DNA of 64,000 nucleotides from Cellulomonas sp. S1-8 (GTDB lineage Bacteria; Actinomycetota; Actinomycetes; Actinomycetales; Cellulomonadaceae): the NCBI RefSeq assembly GCF_026184235.1, contig NZ_CP110806.1, positions 4,340,001 through 4,404,000 on the forward strand. The letters run 5' to 3'. The notes below the pieces were generated by a model. It did no database searches and was not told the DNA's origin. It saw only the letters and a list, made by a program, of their open reading frames with translations. Shown here in pieces: positions 17,612 to 25,207 of the stretch (its first letter is position 1; the number at the start of each line of letters is the position of its first letter). Made by a program: the position numbers and the translations under genes.

Positions 17612-18991
17612 ATGACCGCGTCCACGACCGTCGACACCATCCCCGTCGTCCCGGGTGCGCCCGTGATCGGCAGCGTCGCGGAGCTCGGACGCGACCCGGC
17701 TGCGTTCTTCGTGCGGTGCTACGCCGAGCACGGTCCGGTGTTCCGCGTGCGCGCGCTGCGGCGGACGCTCACGGTGCTCGCCGGGCCCGATCTCGCGCGG
17801 TGGATGGGGTCGCGCGAGGGGCGTGCGAGCCTGCGGTCCGCCGAGGTGTGGCAAGGGCTCGTCGACGAGTACGGCGCGACGCGCACCCTCACGGGTGTCG
17901 ACGGTCCCGAGCACCGGCGACTGCGCGAGGTGATGCGCCGCGGGTACTCGCGCGAGGCGCTCGACGGCCGGCTCGACGAGCTCGTCGCGATCACCGACGA
18001 GTGCCTCGACCGCGCGTGGCGGCCCGGGACGTCCGTGCCCGTCCTCGAGGCGCTCCAGTTCCTCGTGACGAGCCAGCTCGGCACGATGCTCACCGGGACC
18101 GTGCCGACCGAGTACGTGCGCGACATCCGGACGACGATCCTCTACATCCTCAACGCGCTCGTCACGCGCCAACGCCCGGAGATCGTGCTGCGCAGCCCCG
18201 TGTACCGGCGCTCGCGGGCGCGGGTCCAGGAGCTCGGCGAGGAGATGATCCGCGCGCACCGGGCGCGCGAGCCGCGGCCCGACGGCCGGCGCACGCTCGT
18301 CGACGACATCATGGACGCCCACGACGCCGACCCCGGGCTCGTCGCGGAGAACGACCTGGTGCTGGCGCTCACCGGGCCGTACGTCGCGGGGCTCGACACG
18401 GTCGCGAACACGCTCGGGTGCCTCGTGCACGCCGTCCTCGCGCACCCCGACGTGCTCGCACGGATCCGCGCCGAGGCCGACGAGGTCTTCGGCTCCGGCC
18501 CGCTCACCGAGGCGTCGCTCGAGCGCCTGACCGCGACGAACGGCGCGGTCATGGAGACCATGCGCCTGTACCCGATCGCCGTCGCGCAGCCGCGGGTCGC
18601 GAACCGCGACTTCGAGTACGCCGGGCACCTGATCCGCGAGGGTGAGCCGGTCTACTGCGCGGTCACCGTGCCGCACTTCCTGCCCGAGCTCTTCCCCGAC
18701 CCGCTGCGGTTCGACATCGACCGGTACTCACCCGAGCGCCGCGAGCACGTGACCCCGGGCGCGTACGCGCCGTTCGGCAAGGGGCCGCACACGTGCCTCG
18801 GCAAGGGCGTCGCTGACGTGCTCATGACGCTCACGGCGGCGCGCGTCTTCCACCGGCTCGACCTCGAGCTCGGGCCACGTGACGCGGTGCTGCGGCGGCG
18901 GGCCGCACCGACGCCGGGGCCGGTGGCGGGGTTCCGGGTGCAGGTCGTGGCGGAGCGGCGCGGACGCTACTTGCCGGATTGGAAAGTATGA
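17612..18991 (+). CDS. Cytochrome P450
   Basis: A 459-residue haem-thiolate monooxygenase. The I-helix motif AGLDTVANT supplies the oxygen-activating acid-Thr pair, the K-helix ExxR is ETMRL, and the haem loop FGKGPHTCLGKG places the Cys ligand at residue 395. There is no N-terminal membrane anchor, so it should be a soluble bacterial P450 needing separate ferredoxin and reductase partners, which are not encoded nearby. It oxidises an unknown, probably lipophilic, substrate. Its stop codon lies inside a perfect palindrome that serves the next gene. Confidence 0.93.
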   Translation: MTASTTVDTIPVVPGAPVIGSVAELGRDPAAFFVRCYAEHGPVFRVRALRRTLTVLAGPDLARWMGSREGRASLRSAEVWQGLVDEYGATRTLTGVDGPEHRRLREVMRRGYSREALDGRLDELVAITDECLDRAWRPGTSVPVLEALQFLVTSQLGTMLTGTVPTEYVRDIRTTILYILNALVTRQRPEIVLRSPVYRRSRARVQELGEEMIRAHRAREPRPDGRRTLVDDIMDAHDADPGLVAENDLVLALTGPYVAGLDTVANTLGCLVHAVLAHPDVLARIRAEADEVFGSGPLTEASLERLTATNGAVMETMRLYPIAVAQPRVANRDFEYAGHLIREGEPVYCAVTVPHFLPELFPDPLRFDIDRYSPERREHVTPGAYAPFGKGPHTCLGKGVADVLMTLTAARVFHRLDLELGPRDAVLRRRAAPTPGPVAGFRVQVVAERRGRYLPDWKV

Positions 18992-19005
18992 GCCATACTT
19001 TCCAA
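18979..19005. promoter_or_regulatory. Perfect 27-bp operator before the membrane protein/winged-helix pair
   Basis: TTGGAAAGTAT and ATACTTTCCAA are perfect 11-bp inverted arms around GAGCC. It spans the P450 stop codon and ends 2 bp before the start codon at 19007. Its place and symmetry suggest autoregulation by the dimeric winged-helix protein encoded two genes on, and possibly a promoter driving a leaderless or near-leaderless message. Confidence 0.7.
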
Positions 19006-19006
19006 C

Positions 19007-19585
19007 ATGGAAAACATCGGCGACTCCCCCACACCCGCTGAGGCCGCGGCTGCCCTGGCCGACGCCGAGGAGGCGCGCACGTCGCTGGCCCACCGCCTCG
19101 TCGTGCCGTCGTTCTTCTCCCTCTCGATCGGCACGGCCATCGCCGTGCAGATCGCCACGACCGCCCTCGGGGTGGCCGACGCCGGTCACAGCGGGGTGTG
19201 GCACCCGGCGGGCTGGCTGATGGCAAGCGGCCTGGTGGCGCTCGCCGCGGTGGCGACGGTCCAGCTGGTCCGGTTCCGACGGCTGAACGGCATGTGGCTC
19301 GGCGGCTTCGCCAGCCGGGTCGTCGGTGGGACCGCGGCGGCGGCGTCGATCTCCTACGTGCTGACGTTCGGCGCCGCGATCTGGGCGGCGTTCGCCGGAG
19401 AGTGGGGGTTGATGGCGCTGTGCTCGCTCGCCGGGGGCATCGCGTACGCGATGAGCGGTCGTCGCTGGGTGCGGATGTATCGCGGAGAGCCCGCGTCGCA
19501 CGCCCGGGGCGAGTCGGCCGCGTGGCTGGCCGTCATGGTCGCGCTGGCTCTCACCGGCCTCGTGCTCCTGATCGTCGGCCGCTGA
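19007..19585 (+). CDS. Hypothetical four-helix membrane protein
   Basis: A 192-residue integral membrane protein with four or five predicted helices (about residues 33-55, 66-88, 103-128, 132-150 and 168-190) after a short acidic, Ala-rich N-terminus. No enzymatic motif is visible. It is coupled to the downstream winged-helix regulator through a TGATG overlap, a pairing repeatedly seen in actinobacteria where a small repressor controls its own membrane partner. The ATG at 19007 lies directly after the operator, leaving almost no leader and no clear ribosome site. Confidence 0.78.
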   Translation: MENIGDSPTPAEAAAALADAEEARTSLAHRLVVPSFFSLSIGTAIAVQIATTALGVADAGHSGVWHPAGWLMASGLVALAAVATVQLVRFRRLNGMWLGGFASRVVGGTAAAASISYVLTFGAAIWAAFAGEWGLMALCSLAGGIAYAMSGRRWVRMYRGEPASHARGESAAWLAVMVALALTGLVLLIVGR

Positions 19586-19872
19586 TGCCCGACCTCGACG
19601 TGCACCTGCAAGCCCCGGCCAGGCTGCGACTGATGACGTCGCTCACCGCCGTGTCCGAGGCCGAGTTCTCGACGCTCCGCGACAACCTCGACGTCAGCGA
19701 CTCGGTCCTGTCCAAGCACCTGTCGGCGCTCGGGGAGGTGCGCTACGTCAAGAGCCGCAAAGGCGTGCACCTGGGCCGGCGGACCACCTGGGTCTCGTTG
19801 ACCTCGACGGGACGCCGCGCGCTCAGCGCGCACGCCGCCGTGCTCAGAGAGCTGATCGCCGGCGTGGAGTAG
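19585..19872 (+). CDS. Small winged-helix transcriptional regulator
   Basis: A 95-residue single-domain regulator of the ArsR/MarR-like winged-helix DNA-binding type (HTH_34 class). ARLRLMTSLTAVSEAEFSTL is helix 1-2, DNLDVSDSVLSKHLSALGE is the recognition helix region, and KGVHLGRRTTWVSLTSTGRRA is the wing. The start overlaps the membrane gene's stop (TGATG). It most likely binds the GGAAAGTAT palindrome at 18979-19005 and represses this two-gene operon; the inducer is unknown. Confidence 0.87.
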   Translation: MPDLDVHLQAPARLRLMTSLTAVSEAEFSTLRDNLDVSDSVLSKHLSALGEVRYVKSRKGVHLGRRTTWVSLTSTGRRALSAHAAVLRELIAGVE

Positions 19873-19913
19873 CGCGCACGCCGACGGCACACAGAGTGTG
19901 AAGGGTTGCTGCC

Positions 19914-21152
19914 GGTGGTCTCAACCGGTCATCGCAACGAGTTCCTGGTTGAGTCGTTCTGATGGTGTCATCCAGCCGAGGGTCTGGCGGGGTCGGGAGT
20001 TCAGGGAGTCGGCCGCGGCGCGCAGCGCCGCGGGGTCGTGCAGCGAGAGGTCGGTGCCCTTGGGGAAGTACTGGCGCAGCAAGCCGTTGGTGTTCTCGTT
20101 CGATCCCCGTTGCCAAGGGCTGTGCGGGTCGCAGAAGTAGACATCGATCCCGGTCTGGATGCTGAACGTGGCGTGCTGGCTCATCTCCACGCCCTGGTCC
20201 CAGGTGATCGAGCGCCGCAGCGCGACCGGCAGCTCGAGGATCGCGGCGGCCATGGCCTGGCGCACCGCGGCAGCCGTACGACCCTCGGGCAGGTGCAGCA
20301 GGATGACGAACCGGGTCGATCGTTCGACCAGGGTGCCGATCGCCGAGGCGCCGTTCTTGCCCAGGATCAGGTCCCCTTCCCAGTGCCCGGGCACCGCGCG
20401 GTCCTCGACCTCGGGGGGTCGCTCGCTGATCATCACCATGCCCGGGATCCGCCCACGCCCGTCGGTGCGCCCCCGGGTCCTGCGCACCGCTCGCCCGGTG
20501 CGCAGGCACGCTGCCAGCTCTTTGCGCAGGTCACCACGCCCTTGAACGAACAAGGACCGGTAGATCGTCTCGTGCGACACCCGCATCTCCGGATCGTCGG
20601 GGAACCCCGCACGCAGCCGAGCGGTGATCTGCTCAGGGGACCACAACCGCTCCAGGTCGGCGACGACCTGTGCGCGTAACCGGTGGTTAACGGCGAGCTT
20701 GGTGGGCTTAGGACGCAGGCTCTCGCGCTGCGCCCGGCGATGAGCGGCCACCGGCGCATACCGGCGCCGGCCGCCACCGGCGCGCACCTCACGGCAGATC
20801 GTCGAGGGGCTACGCCCCAACGAGGCCGCGATCGCCCGCAACGACGCACCTGTCTCCAGGCCGACCCTGATCTCGACCCGCTCGTCCAACGACAACCGCA
20901 ACCCCGTCGGGGACCACCCGTCCTTGCGGATCACCCCGCCCAGAGGCCGCAGCACGTTGTAGACCGTGCCCATCGCCACATCCAGGTCCACCCGGATCTC
21001 CTCGACCGACAGCCCCTGAGCTGCCATCCGAATGATCTGATGCCGCACCGAGGCCGGCAACACCCGCCACCGCGCCTTGCTCATGACAACCTCCGAGATC
21101 GACCGTCCGGGCAACCAGACCACGAACGTTGCGACGACCCCTTGAGAACACC
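19914..21152 (-). mobile_element. IS30-family insertion sequence, 1239 bp, intact
   Basis: Terminal inverted repeats of about 27 bp (left begins GGTGGTCTCAACCGGTC, right complement begins GGTGTTCTCAAGGGGTC) match at about 22 positions. A 3-bp duplication GCC (19911-19913 and 21153-21155) flanks the element, in the 2-4 bp range of the family. One intact transposase gene fills it. Its target is the apex of a palindrome, in keeping with the known preference of several IS30-family elements for palindromic sites. Confidence 0.9.
19921..21084 (-). CDS. IS30-family transposase
   Basis: A 387-residue DDE transposase that appears functional. The N-terminal part carries helix-turn-helix motifs (QGLSVEEIRVDLDVAMGTVYNVL and GASLRAIAASLGRSPSTICREV). 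The catalytic core has Asp in HWEGDLILG, Asp in SITWDQGVEMSQH and Glu in GSNENTNGLLRQYFPKG, the IS30 DDE signature. The ATG at 21084 has GGAGG upstream at good spacing; a GTG further up is less likely. The stop lies only 7 bp from the left element end. Confidence 0.95.
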   Translation of the reverse strand: MSKARWRVLPASVRHQIIRMAAQGLSVEEIRVDLDVAMGTVYNVLRPLGGVIRKDGWSPTGLRLSLDERVEIRVGLETGASLRAIAASLGRSPSTICREVRAGGGRRRYAPVAAHRRAQRESLRPKPTKLAVNHRLRAQVVADLERLWSPEQITARLRAGFPDDPEMRVSHETIYRSLFVQGRGDLRKELAACLRTGRAVRRTRGRTDGRGRIPGMVMISERPPEVEDRAVPGHWEGDLILGKNGASAIGTLVERSTRFVILLHLPEGRTAAAVRQAMAAAILELPVALRRSITWDQGVEMSQHATFSIQTGIDVYFCDPHSPWQRGSNENTNGLLRQYFPKGTDLSLHDPAALRAAADSLNSRPRQTLGWMTPSERLNQELVAMTG

Positions 21153-21195
21153 GCCGCTGAGCGGCAGCAACCCTTCACGCTTTCGGTCGCACAGG

Positions 21196-21948
21196 TCAGG
21201 CGAACGCCTCCGGGAGGGCCGCGCGGACCTTGCCGGGGGTGTCCTCCCAGCCCGTCACCGCGATGCAGGGGACGCCCGTCGAGATGACGGGGTAGTCGTT
21301 GCCGCCCTCGTCGAGGCGGTCACCGAAGAACACGGCCTGCGTCGGCTCCAGGCCCAGGCGCGCGAGCAGGCGGTTGACGCCGTACGCCTTGTCGATGCCC
21401 TTGCGGGTGATGTCCACGGACGTCGACCCGCCGGAGCGGACCTCGAGGTCGGGGAGCTGCTCGGCGACGGCCGCGCGCAGCCGCTCCTTCTTGGCGCCGT
21501 CCGGGTCCCACGCGGCCTTCGCGTCGACCGGGGCCTCCTGGCCGAGGGCGGAGAACGTCACCTGGCTGCCGCGCAGCTCGATGCGGTCGCCCCAGGTGCT
21601 CTCCTCCCACAGTCCGAGAGCGCGGGCGGACTCCTCGACGGCCGCGGCCGCACGGGCGGACTCGTCGTCCGTCAGGGGCTCGCTGTAGATCTCGGACCAC
21701 TCGGCGCCGTCGTGCACCAGGTAGCGGGTGCCGCACGTCGGCAGGACGTGCAGGCGCGCCAGCGCCGCGGTGTCGTCGATCGACGACAGCAGCTGGGCGT
21801 CGAACTGCTCGAAGCGGCCGCCGGAGATGATGCCGACCTGCGCGACGCGCGTGAGCGCGACGATCAGGTCGACGATCTCGGGGTGCACCTTGCTCTTCGA
21901 GGGTGCGAGCGTGTCGTCCAGGTCGAAGAGCGCGAGCTCGTAGGTCAT
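21196..21948 (-). CDS. HAD-IIB family hydrolase (phosphatase)
   Basis: A 250-residue HAD-superfamily phosphatase, subfamily IIB. Motif I is LALFDLDDTLAPSKSK (nucleophile Asp and acid Asp), motif II the Ser in GIISGG, and motif IV FFGDRLDEGGNDYP. Family members dephosphorylate sugar phosphates or act as phosphomannomutase- or sucrose-phosphatase-like enzymes. A perfect GGAGGACCG site precedes the ATG at 21948. It is divergent from the polyamine cluster with a 265-bp gap. The substrate is unknown; trehalose or mannosyl compounds are possible by analogy only. Confidence 0.9.
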   Translation of the reverse strand: MTYELALFDLDDTLAPSKSKVHPEIVDLIVALTRVAQVGIISGGRFEQFDAQLLSSIDDTAALARLHVLPTCGTRYLVHDGAEWSEIYSEPLTDDESARAAAAVEESARALGLWEESTWGDRIELRGSQVTFSALGQEAPVDAKAAWDPDGAKKERLRAAVAEQLPDLEVRSGGSTSVDITRKGIDKAYGVNRLLARLGLEPTQAVFFGDRLDEGGNDYPVISTGVPCIAVTGWEDTPGKVRAALPEAFA

Positions 21949-22213
21949 CGGTCCTCCGTGGTGCGGGCGGCGCCCACGCGTGTGGGCCTGCTCGGGACGG
22001 CCGCCGCGGGGTGACGCACGGCGCGGCCGGTGGCGGCGGGGCCGGGTGACCCCGCGACCGGTGTCACGGTACCGGGTGGCGCACGCCCGGCAGGGGGTGA
22101 ACCCGGACCGGTCGTCTCGGGACGACGACAGGTCGCGTCGATGTCTCCGGTACGTTGTCGCACCGATCCCACCCGCGCCCCGGCGCCCGACGACCAGGAG
22201 GCGCGACGCCACC

Positions 22214-22558
22214 GTGCACCGCAACCACGTGTACGTGTTCGACGTCGCCGGGGCTCCCGCCGCCGCTCTCGACGACCTGGACGTCGTCCGCACCGCGCTG
22301 AGCGATCTCGTCGCCGACGCCGGGCTGCACCCCGTCGGGTCGGAGGCGGTCCACCGCTTCGCGCCGCAGGGGCTGAGCCTGGCGATCCTGCTCGCGGAGT
22401 CGCACGTCGCGGTCCACACGTGGCCCGAGCACGGCACGGCCTACGTGACGCTGACAACGTGCCGGCGCCCGGCCGACGGGTTCGTCGAGCGCACGCGCGC
22501 GGCCCTCGCCGACGCGCTGAGCGGCGAGGTCGTCGCCCGCACGGTCGCCGACGCGTGA
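22214..22558 (+). CDS. speH: S-adenosylmethionine decarboxylase proenzyme
   Basis: A 114-residue class 1B AdoMet decarboxylase. It self-cleaves between Glu62 and Ser63 (LLAESHVAVHTWPEHG) to form the pyruvoyl group; His68 and Cys83 (LTTC) fall at the same numbers as in the well-studied Thermotoga maritima enzyme. The product, decarboxylated AdoMet, is the aminopropyl donor for the spermidine-synthase-like protein three genes on. The GTG start lies about 12 nt after AGGAGG. It leads a four-gene operon; the next gene starts within its stop codon (GTGA). No ornithine or lysine decarboxylase is in view. Confidence 0.94.
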   Translation: MHRNHVYVFDVAGAPAAALDDLDVVRTALSDLVADAGLHPVGSEAVHRFAPQGLSLAILLAESHVAVHTWPEHGTAYVTLTTCRRPADGFVERTRAALADALSGEVVARTVADA

Positions 22559-23265
22559 CGCGCCCCAAGGCCCGGATGCGTCTGGGCACGCACCTCATCG
22601 GCACGCCGCCGTGGCGGTCCCTGCCCCACGGCGTCGTCGTGTACGGCGAGTGGGACCCCGAGGACCGCACGACGTACTACTGGGAGGAGTGGGAGCTCCT
22701 CGGGTACGAGAACACGGACTTCTGGGTCGAGTACGACCACTACACGCGCAAGGTCACGCTCTACCGGCCCGTGGAGGTGAACGAGCACCTCGACCCGACG
22801 CAGCTGCGCGAGGGGCAGCAGCTCACCGTCACGCTGCGCGGCACGCCGCACCAGGTCGTCGTCGGCGAGGTCGGCGTCGGCACGATCCGGCACCTCGCGG
22901 GGGCGTTCACGTACGACCTGCAGATGGGCCAGGAGGTCGCGTACGCCGAGATCGAGGCCGCGGGGTTCGTCCTGTCGGTCGAGAAGTTCGACGACAGGGT
23001 GCTCGACGTCTACCAGGGCACCGTCCTGGACGCCGCGGGCCAGAAGGCGCACTTCGGCAAGCGGGTGGCGCCGCGGAGCTTCACCACGAAGGGCGTGCTG
23101 GGCCTCCTCGCGCTCGTCCTGGGCGTCGGGTGGTTCGCGGCGTCGTGCAGCCCGGGTACCGAGACCTGCACGCCGCGCACCGTGGTCGCCGCCGACGGCA
23201 CCACGACGACCGAGCAGGACTGCGTGCGGCGGTCCGTGTTCGGCAGCGGGGGCCTGGGCAAGTGA
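22555..23265 (+). CDS. DUF4178 domain protein with C-terminal membrane helix
   Basis: A 236-residue protein whose body matches the DUF4178 pattern: repeated beta-strand segments with GVVVYGEWDPEDRTTYYWEE and WELLGYENTDFWVEYDH, then HLAGAFTYDLQMGQEVAYAE. One membrane helix (about residues 184-203, LGLLALVLGVGWFAA) is followed by a short Cys-containing tail with three Cys, probably outside the membrane. Translation is coupled to speH. DUF4178 proteins have been noted in comparative genomics next to polyamine genes and DUF350; the biochemical role is unknown. It may bind the polyamine product or tether the pathway at the membrane. Confidence 0.85.
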   Translation: MTRPKARMRLGTHLIGTPPWRSLPHGVVVYGEWDPEDRTTYYWEEWELLGYENTDFWVEYDHYTRKVTLYRPVEVNEHLDPTQLREGQQLTVTLRGTPHQVVVGEVGVGTIRHLAGAFTYDLQMGQEVAYAEIEAAGFVLSVEKFDDRVLDVYQGTVLDAAGQKAHFGKRVAPRSFTTKGVLGLLALVLGVGWFAASCSPGTETCTPRTVVAADGTTTTEQDCVRRSVFGSGGLGK

Positions 23266-23311
23266 GCACGTCCGCACACCCGTCCCGTACGACGACCAAG
23301 GAGAACCTCGC

Positions 23312-23518
23312 GTGATCATCGCCGACCTGCTCTCGACCATCCTCTACTCGGTCCTCGGCATCGTCCTGCTGCTCGTCACGCTCGTGGTGGTGAACAGGGT
23401 GTTCAAGCTGAACCTGCACCGCGAGCTCGTCGACGAGCACAACGTCGCCTTCGGCATCCTCATCGCGGGGGTCGCGGTGGCGATCGGCATCATCATCGCG
23501 GGCGTCATCGGGTCCTGA
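23312..23518 (+). CDS. DUF350 family small membrane protein
   Basis: A 68-residue protein with two predicted membrane helices (about residues 7-28 and 46-66), joined by the loop RVFKLNLHRELVDEHNVAFG. The EL-x-DEHN-x-AFGI signature is typical of a DUF350 (YjfL-like) half-unit; the full-length family has two such units, so this is a single-unit form that may dimerise. The GTG start follows AAGGAGA. It lies 46 bp after the DUF4178 gene and 11 bp before the synthase, inside the operon. Confidence 0.85.
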   Translation: MIIADLLSTILYSVLGIVLLLVTLVVVNRVFKLNLHRELVDEHNVAFGILIAGVAVAIGIIIAGVIGS

Positions 23519-23529
23519 CGGCCGGGCAC

Positions 23530-25116
23530 GTGGACGTCGAGGAGCAGCCTGCGGGCCCGGGACCGGGACCCGTCGCGGGGGGACCGCTGCGGCTGGGCGG
23601 GCGGACGATGGACCGGCCCACGGTCTTCGCGGCGGCGCTGCTGGTCGCCGTCGGCGGCATCGTCTACGAGCTGATCCTCGGCACGGCCGCGTCGTACCTC
23701 GTCGGCGACTCCGTCGTCGCGTTCTCGGTGGCGACGGGCGTGACGCTGTTCGGCATGGGCCTGGGCTCGCTGCTCGCACCCCGCCTGCCGGGGCCGTCGG
23801 GCATCGCGTTCGTGCGCAACGAGCTCGCGCTGGGGCTCGTCGGCGGGGCGTCGGTGCTGGTGCTGTTCTGGGCGTACGGGTCGACTGACCTGTACTGGCC
23901 GGTGTTCGTGCTGCTCGCGCTGGCGATCGGCGTGGGCATCGGTGTGGAGATCCCGCTGCTGGTCGCGCTGCTCAAGGAGCACGGGCGGGACACGTCGGTC
24001 GGGCTGCTGTCGAAGGTGCTGGCGCTGGACTACCTGGGGGCGCTGCTCGCCTCCCTGCTGTTCCCGTTCGTGCTGCTGCCGACCCTCGGCCTGGTGCGCA
24101 CGGCCCTGGCCGTCGCGATCCTCAACGTGGGCGTCGCCCTGTTCATGCTCGCGCGCATGGGCCACCAGCCCCGGTGGACGTGGTCGACGTCGGGCGCGCT
24201 GGTGCTGCTGCTGGCGGTGTTCGCCGTCTCGTCGGGGATCGAGGCGGCGCTCAGCACGCGGCTCTACGAGGACCCGGTGGTCGCCGCGACGACGTCGCGG
24301 TACCAGAAGCTCGTCGTCACCGACTTCCAGGGGGACGTGCGGCTGTACCTGGACGACCAGCTGCAGTTCTCCTCGGCCGACGAGGCGCGGTACCACGAGA
24401 CGCTCGCGCACACGACGCTGACGTCGGTCGCGGCACCGGCGTCCGTGGCGATCCTGGGCGGCGGCGACGGCCTGCTCGCGCGCGAGGTGCTGCGGTACCC
24501 CTCGGTGCGTGAGGTCGTCGTGGTGGACCTGGACCCGGCCGTCACCGACCTGGCGCGGACCAACCGGCTGGTCCGGGACCTCAACGAGGGCTCGTTGGAC
24601 GACCCGCGCGTCACGGTGGTCAACGCCGACGCGTTCGGCTGGGTCCGGGACACCGACGCGACGTTCGACGCGGTCCTGGTCGACCTGGTCGACCCGTCGA
24701 ACGAGCGCGTCGCCAAGCTCTACTCGGTGGAGTTCTACTCGGCCGTCGCCGCGCACCTGCGGCCCGGGGGCGTGATGGCGACCCAGGCCACGTCGACGTA
24801 CTTCACGCCGCACGCGTTCTGGCAGGTGGTCGCGACGGTCGAGGCCGGGGCACCGGGGCGCACGGTGGTGCCGCTGAGCATGAACGTGCCGTCGTTCGGC
24901 GAGTGGGGGTTCGCGCTCAGCCTGCCTGGTGCGGGGTCGTCGCTGCTGACCTCGACGCCCCTGCCCGACGGTCTGCGGTTCCACGACGCGAGGTCGCTGG
25001 GCGCCACGACGCGCCTGCCGGGCGACCTGCCCGCGCGCGACGCCGTGCCGTCGACGCTGCTGTCGCCCCGCATCCACACGACCTACCAGCAGGACATGGA
25101 GCACTGGCGGTACTAG
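23530..25116 (+). CDS. speE: Membrane-fused spermidine synthase-like protein
   Basis: A 528-residue protein with about seven predicted membrane helices (residues 30-245) fused to a C-terminal aminopropyltransferase domain (about 250-500). The latter has VRLYLDDQLQFSSADEARYHE, the AdoMet-binding AILGGGDGLLAREVLRY, VVVVDLDPAVTDLAR and VLVDLVDPSNERVAKLYS, all as in spermidine synthase. It should use decarboxylated AdoMet from SpeH at the membrane. The acceptor amine cannot be deduced. The GTG at 23530 has no clear ribosome site; an ATG at 23608 would remove a Pro/Gly-rich leader and is a real alternative. Confidence 0.88.
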   Translation: MDVEEQPAGPGPGPVAGGPLRLGGRTMDRPTVFAAALLVAVGGIVYELILGTAASYLVGDSVVAFSVATGVTLFGMGLGSLLAPRLPGPSGIAFVRNELALGLVGGASVLVLFWAYGSTDLYWPVFVLLALAIGVGIGVEIPLLVALLKEHGRDTSVGLLSKVLALDYLGALLASLLFPFVLLPTLGLVRTALAVAILNVGVALFMLARMGHQPRWTWSTSGALVLLLAVFAVSSGIEAALSTRLYEDPVVAATTSRYQKLVVTDFQGDVRLYLDDQLQFSSADEARYHETLAHTTLTSVAAPASVAILGGGDGLLAREVLRYPSVREVVVVDLDPAVTDLARTNRLVRDLNEGSLDDPRVTVVNADAFGWVRDTDATFDAVLVDLVDPSNERVAKLYSVEFYSAVAAHLRPGGVMATQATSTYFTPHAFWQVVATVEAGAPGRTVVPLSMNVPSFGEWGFALSLPGAGSSLLTSTPLPDGLRFHDARSLGATTRLPGDLPARDAVPSTLLSPRIHTTYQQDMEHWRY

Positions 25117-25182
25117 CCGTCCTGCCCGACGTGCGGCGAGGGACCGTCGGCGCGGCGATCGCGCCCCAGGCCCCTCGCCGCC

Positions 25183-25202
25183 GACCCCGCCGCGGCGGGG
25201 TC
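25183..25202. terminator. Bidirectional terminator between converging genes
   Basis: GACCCCGCCGCGGCGGGGTC is a perfect 20-bp palindrome. It lies between the synthase stop (25116) and the LamG-like gene stop (25208). A weaker stem GCGGCGAGGG/CCCTCGCCGC encloses the sequence just before it. Confidence 0.65.
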
Positions 25203-25207
25203 CGGTG

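Larger units (their letters stand above)
19898..21178. repeat. Palindromic repeat split by the IS30-family element
   Basis: The outer halves GTGAAGGGTTGCTGCC (19898-19913) and GCCGCTGAGCGGCAGCAACC... (21153-21178) join, after removing the element and one GCC copy, into a 39-bp palindrome with perfect 18-bp arms and a TGA loop. It resembles the 50396-50442 terminator (GTGAAGCGTTGTTGCCGG), so the element landed in the tip of a dispersed terminator-like repeat downstream of the regulator gene. Confidence 0.8.

Noticed and set aside
19898..21178. Taking GTGAAGGGTTGCTGCCG as the terminal inverted repeats of the insertion sequence
   Set aside because: These bases belong to the split target palindrome; the true ends, with a better 27-bp match and a GCC duplication, lie inside at 19914 and 21152.
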